This document shows positions 43,098-50,040 of a DNA stretch of 64,000 nucleotides, piece after piece. How positions within the stretch are numbered: position 1 is the stretch's first letter; the number at the start of each line of letters is the position of its first letter. Made by a program: the position numbers and the translations under genes. The notes beneath the pieces are model-generated. The model worked only from the letters and a program-made list of their open reading frames with translations, was not told the origin of the DNA and searched no databases. Source of the DNA: Pseudomonas sp. CC6-YY-74 (lineage in GTDB: Bacteria; Pseudomonadota; Gammaproteobacteria; Pseudomonadales; Pseudomonadaceae); contig NZ_CP019947.1 of assembly GCF_002025205.1 (NCBI RefSeq), forward strand, positions 4,130,001 to 4,194,000, given 5' to 3'.

Positions 43098-44168
43098 TCA
43101 GCCCGCCTGCAAACGCAGCAGCGTATGGCCAAGGCCGATATCGTCGATGTCTTCGACCAGCACAAAACCGGCTTCGCGCACGATGGCGATAAAGTCGTCG
43201 CTGCGGTAGAAGCGGCTGTTGCCGTTGGCCAGGCAGGTGAAATACAGCGAGGTGGCATTCAGGCTGTAGGTGGCCGCCTCGAATTGCTGGCGGTCGCAGA
43301 ACATTTCCAGGATGTAGACCTTGGCGTCGGCGCGCATGGCAGCGCGCACACGGCGCAGGATGGCGAGGATTTCCATGGGCGCGAAGCAATCGAGGAACTG
43401 GCTCATCCACCAGATATCGGCATCCTGCGGCAGGCTCTGCCCGGGGTCGAGGATGTTCATCGGATGGCCCTGCACGCGCCCGGCAAAACCGGCGACGTGG
43501 ATGTTACTCAGGGCCATGTCCAGCTGTCCCGGCAAGTCGACCAGGGTGACCTGCACCTCGGGGTCATGCTTGCAGCACTGCAAGGCCCACTTGCCGGTGT
43601 TGCCACCGATGTCCACCAGGCGTTGCGGGCGCTCGGCCAGCACCCGCTGCAGCAGTTCGGGGAAGGCTCTGTCGCTGTAGTAGTGATCGAAGCTCAGCCA
43701 GCTTTGTCGGGCCTTTTCCGGGATGCGCGAGAGGCCCTGGTACAGCGTCGGCCAGTCGCCGAATTCTTTCAGCCCCGCCGGCCGGCCCGTGCGAATGGCC
43801 TCGGTCAGATGGCTCATGGCGCGGTAACAGACGTCGGCGGTGAAATCCATATTGGTGCGGGTCATGCCGTCGTGCAGGAGGAAGTGGCCCAGCCGCGCCA
43901 GCCGATAACAGGGCCCGTCCTCGGTGACGATGCCTGCACTGAGGGCCATGTCCAACAGCACCTTGACCCCGTATTCGCTGACGCCGCTACGCTCGGCGAT
44001 CACGCCCGAAGGCAACCCGCTATCGCCAGCCTGGTCGAGCACCTCGAGAATGCCCAGATCACGCAAGCTCAGTGCGGTTTGAAAAGCGATTGGCGCAAAC
44101 GCCAGGCGCTGTGCTTCTTCCTTGGCCTGCAGGGCGGAAAGAGGGTCGTGCTGGTACCACTTCGTCAT
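43098..44168 (-). CDS. class I SAM-dependent methyltransferase with winged-helix dimerisation domain
   Basis: This 356-residue protein has an O-methyltransferase-like plan. An N-terminal helical, winged-helix dimerisation domain covers residues about 20-100 (ALSLRDLGILEVLDQ, GVSEYGVKVLLD). A Rossmann methyltransferase domain follows with motif I LVDIGGNTGKWAL and the acidic residue at the end of strand 2 (VTLVDLPGQL). The start at 44168 has GGAG 5 bases upstream. The longer frame to 44357 is not supported. The substrate is unknown. It converges with znuA and diverges from a second methyltransferase gene. Confidence 0.85.
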   Translation of the reverse strand: MTKWYQHDPLSALQAKEEAQRLAFAPIAFQTALSLRDLGILEVLDQAGDSGLPSGVIAERSGVSEYGVKVLLDMALSAGIVTEDGPCYRLARLGHFLLHDGMTRTNMDFTADVCYRAMSHLTEAIRTGRPAGLKEFGDWPTLYQGLSRIPEKARQSWLSFDHYYSDRAFPELLQRVLAERPQRLVDIGGNTGKWALQCCKHDPEVQVTLVDLPGQLDMALSNIHVAGFAGRVQGHPMNILDPGQSLPQDADIWWMSQFLDCFAPMEILAILRRVRAAMRADAKVYILEMFCDRQQFEAATYSLNATSLYFTCLANGNSRFYRSDDFIAIVREAGFVLVEDIDDIGLGHTLLRLQAG

Positions 44169-44456
44169 GGTCACTCCGGTTGTTGGGCGAGGAACACAGA
44201 GAACCACCAGGGTCCGGTCATTCTGACAGCGTGAATAGGCGGGTTCTTCAAGGTAGTTCGCTGCAATAGGGCTTTTTATCAGCACATTCTCGCCAGAGCC
44301 TGGCCGATCATGCCTGCGTGCGCATTGATTGCTGACAGTTTCAGTCCAACTCACCAACCCGGCCCGCGCTTGGGCTGCACGCCTGTTTAAACGCGCGGCA
44401 CTGCCCTATAGTCCGGCGTTATCGACGCCACCGCTGGCTCACCAGGGAAGGCCTGC

Positions 44457-45176
44457 ATGCTGACCATTGAACGCATCTACCCCAAGCAACTCGACCCGAA
44501 CAATGTCGACGATCAGAACACCCTGCGCATTCATCTGCAGCGCTATCGTTTTGCCGCTGCCTGCCTGAGCGGCGAGCGCATCCTCGACATGGCCTGTGGG
44601 TGCGGCTACGGCACCGCCTTGCTGGCCGAGCTGCACCCGGACAAGATTCTAGTGGGGGTGGACATCGATCCGGCGGCCATTGCCTATGCCGAGGAGCACT
44701 ACCGCCTGCCCAACCTCAGCTACCGCTGCGCCGATGCCCAGAGCTTCAGCGCCGAGCAGCGCTTCGACAGCATCGTCAGCCTGGAAACCATCGAGCACCT
44801 GCCAAACCCGCGGCAACTGGTCGCCAACTATGCCGCGCTGTTGGCCGAGCATGGCCAGGTGATCGCCTCGGTGCCGATCACCCCGACCCTGGACGGCAAC
44901 CCGCACCATCTGCATGACTTCAGCAAAGCCTCGTTTTTCACCCTGTTCCGCGCCCATGGCCTACGCCCGGATCAGCAGTTCGAGCAGATCCAGTGGTGGC
45001 AATTCAAGGGCTTGTTTGTCAAACGGCCAATCAAGCAGCACCGCTCCGAAGGGGTGGGCAACGCGGTGCTGCAGTATTACCGCAAGCACCCCCTCTACCT
45101 GCTGCTGCGCCTGCGCTCGATGCTGCGCTACGGCTTCAGCAATCGCTACCTGACCTGCAATTTCAAGGCGCCCTAA
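44457..45176 (+). CDS. class I SAM-dependent methyltransferase
   Basis: This 239-residue protein has a compact Rossmann methyltransferase domain: motif I LDMACGCGYGTALLAE (residues about 43-58), the acidic strand-2 end in VGVDIDPAAIAYAEEHY, a YRCADAQSF motif and IVSLETIEHLPNPRQLV. The C-terminal 80 residues are basic with a hydrophobic segment (YLLLRLRSMLRYGF) that may touch the membrane. The plan resembles methyltransferases acting on sugars or lipid intermediates, but this is not specific. It diverges from the other methyltransferase across 288 bp in which I see no clear repeat or operator. Confidence 0.85.
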   Translation: MLTIERIYPKQLDPNNVDDQNTLRIHLQRYRFAAACLSGERILDMACGCGYGTALLAELHPDKILVGVDIDPAAIAYAEEHYRLPNLSYRCADAQSFSAEQRFDSIVSLETIEHLPNPRQLVANYAALLAEHGQVIASVPITPTLDGNPHHLHDFSKASFFTLFRAHGLRPDQQFEQIQWWQFKGLFVKRPIKQHRSEGVGNAVLQYYRKHPLYLLLRLRSMLRYGFSNRYLTCNFKAP

Positions 45177-45428
45177 ACGGCGCTGAAGTTGTGGGTGCGA
45201 GTGGCCGGCGGTTAAGGGCGGCCAGCCCGGTGTGCGCAGAGAATCCCTACCCAGGGGCGCAACCAATGTGGCTGCGCCGGCTTGGCGCGAATGGCTTTCT
45301 CGGGGTGTGAAGCTGCCGGTGGCTCAGGCCGAAAATGGCCAAAAGAGTAGGCGCGAATGTGTCTACGAAAGCCGTAGCGATTCACCGCGCCCCCGCCCAT
45401 TGATGAGTTCAAGTCCGACAGGCTGCCA
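45177..45428. other. gene-free stretch between the second methyltransferase and the znuA relic
   Basis: A reading frame covers parts of this 252-bp stretch, but its translation (Arg/Pro/Ser-rich) has no recognisable domain. It continues into the relic in a frame that only partly matches ZnuA. I see no promoter, tRNA or insertion-sequence end here. It is best regarded as non-coding or decayed DNA. Confidence 0.5.
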
Positions 45429-45666
45429 GGGGAAGTGCAACCGGGCGCACGCCAGGTCGCGGCCATGCGCACCCGCCTGGAGCAGGCCGGCCCGAGCCGC
45501 GTATTCAGCGAGCCCGCGCCTGGCCGAAACCCTGAGCGGCGAACTGTCGGCGACTCTGGCTGAACTGGATACCCTGGGCGCCACCCTGGCAGTGGCTGGC
45601 GCTGGCTATGCGGCCTTGCTGGATAACCGCGGCGCGCCACTGGCTGGTCGCCTGAAATCGCGCTAA
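45429..45666 (+). pseudogene. decayed partial copy of the znuA 3' end
   Basis: The DNA aligns with znuA 42807-43055 from GGGGAAGTGCA to the stop codon, at roughly 75-80 per cent identity by eye. One 10-bp deletion near 45516 shifts the frame, so the first part reads EVQPGARQVAAMRTRLEQAG and the second part, one frame over, reads PRLAETLSGELSATLAELDT. It lacks the signal peptide and zinc site and cannot function. It lies in the same orientation as znuA, immediately upstream of nrdJa. Confidence 0.85.
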
Positions 45667-45681
45667 CTCGTAGTGCACTAA

Positions 45682-45695
45682 TTGACGCAGGTTAA
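45682..45695 (+). promoter_or_regulatory. candidate Anr/FNR box upstream of nrdJa
   Basis: TTGAC-GCAG-GTTAA has the half-site structure of the Anr/FNR site TTGAT-N4-ATCAA, with one substitution relative to TTGAT-N4-GTCAA in each half. It lies 72 bp upstream of the nrdJa ATG. Class II ribonucleotide reductase works with or without oxygen, so control by an oxygen sensor is plausible. No cobalamin riboswitch is evident. Confidence 0.35.
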
Positions 45696-45766
45696 GGTGT
45701 AGGGCGTAAGTTTGTTTATCCTGTAGTGCTTTGATTTCTTAGTATCGACACGAGGATACGCAGGGC

Positions 45767-47917
45767 ATGGCGAAGACGAGCGGATCCATCGCGGCAGGTA
45801 TTGACAACATTTCTGGTATCGCTTTGCAGGCGGCCTCCGAGGATATCTGGGCACAGAAATACCGTCTCACCCGCAAGGACGGCACGGCGGTCGACGACAG
45901 CGTCGACGACACCTGGCAGCGTGTCGCCCGGGCGCTGGCGGATGTCGAGCCGCAAGAAGGACGCGAGCACTGGTACCAGCAATTTCTCTGGGCTCTGCGC
46001 AACGGCGCGATTCCCGCCGGGCGGATCATCTCCAACGCCGGCGCGCAGGACTACAAGCCGGCCACCTCGACCATCAACTGCACGGTCTCCGGCTCCATCA
46101 CCGATTCGATGGACGACATCCTCGGCAAGGTTCACGAGGCCGGGCTGACGCTCAAGGCCGGCTGCGGCATCGGCTATGAGTTCAGCACCCTGCGTCCGCG
46201 GGGCTCCTTCGTTTCGGGTGCCGGCGCGCATACCAGCGGGCCGCTGTCGTTCATGGATATCTTCGACAAGATGTGCTTCACCGTCAGCTCCGCCGGCGGT
46301 CGGCGCGGCGCACAGATGGGCACCTTCGACATCGGCCATCCTGATGTGCGCGAATTCATCCGCGCCAAGCGCGAGGACGGCCGGCTGCGTCAGTTCAACC
46401 TCAGCCTGTTGATCACCGACGAGTTCATGCAGGCGGTGGAGGCCGACGGCGAGTGGCCGCTGATTTTCCCACTGCACCACAAGGAAAAGGCCGAGCTGGA
46501 GCTGGACGATCCGGAGCAGGTGCTCTGGCGCGAATGGCCGGTGCACGACGGCTATATCGTCCGCGAGGACGGCCTGGTCGCCTGCCGTATCTACGGCCGG
46601 GTCAAGGCGCGGCATCTGTGGGACATGATCATGGTCTCCACTTACGATTACGCCGAGCCGGGCTTTATCCTCATCGACCGGGTCAACCAGCTGAACAACA
46701 ACTGGTGGTGCGAGGCGATCCGCGCCACCAACCCCTGCGGCGAGCAGCCGCTGCCGCCCTATGGCTCGTGCCTGCTGGGCTCGATCAATCTGACCTGCTT
46801 CGTGATCGATCCGTTCGGTGTCGAGGCGCGCTTCGACTGGGACAAGTACCGCCAAGTCGTGCGTATTTTCACCCGCATGCTGGACAACGTGGTGGAGGTC
46901 AACGGCCTGCCGCTGGAGCAGCAGCGGCACGAGATCGAACACAAGCGCCGGCATGGCATGGGCTTCCTCGGCCTCGGCTCGACCCTGACCCTGCTCAAGC
47001 TGCGCTACGGCAGCCCGGAATCCTGTGTGTTCACCGAAGAAGTCGCCCGCGAAATGGCGTTGGTCGGCTGGGAAGAGGCGCTCGAGCTGTCTAGGGAGAA
47101 AGGCCCGGCACCGCTGCTGGTGGAAGACTTCAAGGTCACTGCCGAGATGTTGCGCAAGCGCCCGGAAATGAAGACGGATGGCTACAAGGTTGGCGACCAG
47201 ATTCCCGGTCGCGTGCTGCACGCCAAGTATTCGCGCTACATGCAGAAACTGGCGGAATTCGCCCCGCAACTGATCGAAGATCTGGCCGAGCGGGGCGCGC
47301 GCTTTACCCACCACAGTTCGATTGCGCCCACCGGCACCATCAGCCTGAGCCTGGCCAACAACGCCTCCAACGGTATCGAGCCGAGCTTCGCCCACCACTA
47401 CTCGCGCAATCTGATCCGTCCCGGGCGCAAGGCCAAGGAGAAGATCGAGGTGTTCAGCTACGAGCTGCTGGCCTACCGCACCCTGATCAATCAGCGGGCC
47501 ACGCCGGGTTCGATCGAGCCGGGCGAGCAGCTGCCGGACTACTTCATCACCGCCGACGACGTCAGCCCAACCCAGCATGTGGATATCCAGGCCGCGGCGC
47601 AAAAATGGGTCGATTCGTCGATCTCGAAAACCGCCAATGTGCCGACCGACTACCCCTTCGAGGCGTTCAAGGACATCTACCGTTACGCCTGGCTCCAGGG
47701 CCTCAAGGGCTGCACTACTTTCCGCTTCAACCCGGCGGCCTTCCAGGGCGTACTGGTCAAGGAAGCCGACTTGGAGAAGACCCTCTACCGCTTCGTCCTC
47801 GAGGACGGTAGCGCGGTCGAGCTCAAGGGTAACGAGGAGGTCGAATACGATGGCGAGGTGAACTCCGCCGCCAACCTGTTCGACGCACTCAAAGAAGGCT
47901 ACTACGGCAAGTACTGA
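45767..47917 (+). CDS. nrdJa: adenosylcobalamin-dependent (class II) ribonucleotide reductase, large component
   Basis: This 716-residue protein carries the ten-stranded barrel catalytic domain that reduces ribonucleotides with a cobalamin-generated thiyl radical. Active-site features are Cys in STINCTVSG (redox pair member), NPCGEQPLPPYGSC with the presumed radical Cys324, and ITADDVSPTQH, then IDTTSSISKTANVPTDY-like C-terminal substrate motifs. The C-terminal redox and TSCPD part is missing here and is encoded by the next gene, the split NrdJa/NrdJb arrangement known in P. aeruginosa. It starts 40 bp beyond an AT-rich promoter region. Confidence 0.94.
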   Translation: MAKTSGSIAAGIDNISGIALQAASEDIWAQKYRLTRKDGTAVDDSVDDTWQRVARALADVEPQEGREHWYQQFLWALRNGAIPAGRIISNAGAQDYKPATSTINCTVSGSITDSMDDILGKVHEAGLTLKAGCGIGYEFSTLRPRGSFVSGAGAHTSGPLSFMDIFDKMCFTVSSAGGRRGAQMGTFDIGHPDVREFIRAKREDGRLRQFNLSLLITDEFMQAVEADGEWPLIFPLHHKEKAELELDDPEQVLWREWPVHDGYIVREDGLVACRIYGRVKARHLWDMIMVSTYDYAEPGFILIDRVNQLNNNWWCEAIRATNPCGEQPLPPYGSCLLGSINLTCFVIDPFGVEARFDWDKYRQVVRIFTRMLDNVVEVNGLPLEQQRHEIEHKRRHGMGFLGLGSTLTLLKLRYGSPESCVFTEEVAREMALVGWEEALELSREKGPAPLLVEDFKVTAEMLRKRPEMKTDGYKVGDQIPGRVLHAKYSRYMQKLAEFAPQLIEDLAERGARFTHHSSIAPTGTISLSLANNASNGIEPSFAHHYSRNLIRPGRKAKEKIEVFSYELLAYRTLINQRATPGSIEPGEQLPDYFITADDVSPTQHVDIQAAAQKWVDSSISKTANVPTDYPFEAFKDIYRYAWLQGLKGCTTFRFNPAAFQGVLVKEADLEKTLYRFVLEDGSAVELKGNEEVEYDGEVNSAANLFDALKEGYYGKY

Positions 47918-47980
47918 GCCGGGCGCCGCCACCGTTCAAGACTCGGGCCGCAGCCGCTGCCCGACAGGAGAGATTGCACC

Positions 47981-48678
47981 ATGACCGTCAAGATCAGCCA
48001 GCGCATCACGGGTTTCAAAGTAGTCGACGAGGCCCTCGAACGCTCCGCCGCCAGCACCACCCCCGACAAGGCCAACAAGAGCAGCGTGGTGGAAATGCAC
48101 GAAAGCCTGCAGCGTCCGGAGACCCTGATTGGCATCACCTACAAGATTAAGTCGCCGCTGTTCGAGCACGCGCTCTATGTCACCGTCAACGACATCGTGC
48201 TCAATGCCGGCACGCCCCACGAGCAGCGCCGGCCGTTCGAGATATTCATCAACTCGAAGAACATGGATCATTTCCAATGGATCGTCGCGCTCACCCGAAT
48301 CATGTCCGCGGTGTTCCGCAAGGGCGGCGGCTGCACCTTCCTGGTCGAGGAGCTGAAGGCGGTGTTCGATCCGCGCGGCGGCTACCTGAAGAAGGGCGGG
48401 TGTACATGCCCTCCATAGTCGCCGAGATCGGTGTAGTGCTGGAGCGCCACCTGATCGCCATCGGCATGCTTGAGGGGCAGGCACTGGACGAAACCCAGCG
48501 CCAGTACCTGGCCGAGAAGCGCGCCGCCTACGAGGCCAGCCTGGGCGCCGTGACGCTGGAGCCGGGCGACGGCTTCCCGGCCGGTGCGCAGCTGTGTGGC
48601 AAGTGCAACACCCAGGCAGTGGTGCAGATGGACGGCTGCGCGACCTGCCTCAACTGCGGCCACTCCAAATGCGGGTAG
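47981..48678 (+). pseudogene. nrdJb: class II ribonucleotide reductase small component (TSCPD domain), interrupted by a one-base frameshift
   Basis: The restored protein would be about 232 residues. The N-terminal TSCPD-type domain (residues 1-140) runs through FINSKNMDHFQWIVAL and GGCTFLVEELKAVFDPRGG. The C-terminal domain has paired cysteines (CGKCNTQ, CATCLNCGHSKCG) that bind zinc or relay electrons. The first frame stops at 48418. The conserved sequence continues one frame over from about 48405 (MPSIVAEIGVVLERHL) to the stop at 48678. One extra G in the run at 48398-48400 restores KKGGVYMPSI. The second part has its own ATG at 48405 after GGGCGGG, so separate translation is imaginable. 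Confidence 0.85.
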
Positions 48679-48717
48679 TCGCCGGGTAACGCCGCTGCTC
48701 ACACCAGCGCGCCGCCG

Positions 48718-49667
48718 TTACAGGGCGAACGGCAGCGCCACCTCGACTCGTTGGCGCTGCAGCAGGCGGTGCTGGAACTCGCCCGGATCATGGATCAGCA
48801 CTTCCTGACCGGCGAAGGAATCGGCGGCGATCAGCCGCGACAGCCAGAAGCGCACGCAGGCGATGCGCAGCATGGCCGGCCACAGCTCGGCCTCGGCCGG
48901 GTGAAGGGACGCAGGGCGGCATAGGCGCCGAGCAGGGCCTGGGCGCGGTGTGCATCGAGACGGCCATCGGCGTCCGAGCACCAGTCATTCAGGGCGATTG
49001 CCAGGTCGTAGAGCATCGGCCCGGCGCAGGCGTTATAGAAGTCGATCACCCCAGCCAGGTGATTACCGTCGAACAACACGTTGTCGCGGAACAGGTCGGC
49101 GTGCAGGTTGGCCCGCGGCAAGGCGAGGATGCGTGGCTTGAGCGCATGAATCTCCGCCAGGGCATCGCGCAGCAACGGCAATTGCGTCTCCGGCAGTCTC
49201 AGCGCCAGGCTTGGCCCCTCTTCGAGCATCCAGTCCAGGCCACGATCACTCTTGCGTTCCAGCACATGGGCGCGGGTGGCCAGGTGGATATGCGCGAGCA
49301 GGCCGCCGACTTCCTGGCAGTGGTGCGGGTTGGCCAGGCTGACGTGCTTGCCCGGCAGGCGCGGTTGCAACAGCGCCGGTTTCTCCGCCAGGCTGCGCAG
49401 CGCTTCGCCGCTCTCGGTGCGCAGGGCATAGGGCACCGGCAGGCCGGCCGCATGCAGCACATCGAGCAGTTCGATAAAGAACGGCAGGTCGGCGCTGGGG
49501 CCGCGTTCGATCAGGGTCAGGACGAATTCGCCCTGCTCCAGGCTGACGAAGAAGTTGCTGTTCTCGCTGCCCGCGACGATGCCCTGGAAGTCGCGCAGGC
49601 GACCCAGGCCATAAGGCGCGAGAAAGACTTCCAGTTCGTGACGCTCTAAGGGGGTGAATACCGACAT
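48718..49667 (-). pseudogene. thrB: homoserine kinase (ThrB, choline-kinase-like fold), interrupted by a one-base frameshift
   Basis: The restored protein would be 316 residues, the usual length in Pseudomonas. It phosphorylates homoserine on the route to threonine. Motifs include NFFVSLEQGEFVLTLIE (nucleotide loop), NLHADLFRDNVLFDGNHLAG (Brenner-type catalytic motif) and VIDFYNACAGPMLYDLAI. In the first frame the protein runs to residue 278 with an Arg/Pro/Cys-rich nonsense tail. The correct C-terminus (PAEAELWPAMLRIACVRF) lies one frame over. One extra C in the ACCC run (GGG at 48899-48901 on the plus strand) restores RPFTPAEAELW. Loss of this gene should cause threonine auxotrophy, so a sequencing error is likely. 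Confidence 0.87.
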
Positions 49668-49682
49668 ATCAGAACCGCCGAC

Positions 49683-49966
49683 TTACCATTTGAAGATTTC
49701 CCAGGACGGAATCAGCATGTCCGGAGAATCCGAACGGACGAAGTTGCCGTCACTGCCGTCGGCGCGCACCAGAAAGTAGGGCTTGCCGGTCTTGGGGGTG
49801 ATTTTGATTGCATAGAGGAAACCATTGACCCGGTATTCCTTAACGGTGCGATCGCCTTCCTGGCGGATGGTTACATCCGGCTCGGCCGAGGCGCATCATC
49901 GGCAAATGCCGCGAGCGAAGTGACTGCCAACAGGCTGGCCAGCAACAAGCGATTGAGTGTGCGCAT
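49683..49966 (-). pseudogene. DUF2782 family protein, interrupted by a one-base frameshift
   Basis: The restored product would be about 94 residues. It begins MRTLNRLLLASLLAVTSLAA, a signal peptide cut after AFA. The first frame ends at residue 31 in ADDAPRPSRM. One frame over, the family sequence continues: EPDVTIRQEGDRTVKEYRV, then NGFLYAIKITPKTGKPYFLV and MLIPSWEIFKW. One missing base around 49886-49893 accounts for this. The family is a small periplasmic protein of unknown function found between thrB and polA in pseudomonads. Confidence 0.8.
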
Positions 49967-50040
49967 GGTAACCTTGTCCCTTTGTTTTCAATGGTGCGGT
50001 CATTCTAACGCCGCCCCCGCCGAAAAGGTTGATCCTGCTC

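Noticed and set aside
45232..45666. 144-residue protein between the methyltransferase and nrdJa
   Set aside because: Its C-terminal half is only the frame-shifted znuA relic and its N-terminal half has no domain, so it is not counted as a gene.
45667..45766. cobalamin riboswitch before the B12-dependent reductase
   Set aside because: The 100 bp upstream of nrdJa is too short and lacks the conserved B12-box sequence.
45716..47932. 738-codon open frame antisense to nrdJa
   Set aside because: nrdJa is a clear, conserved gene on the other strand. The antisense frame is long because of GC-rich codon bias, and its translation has no recognisable domain.
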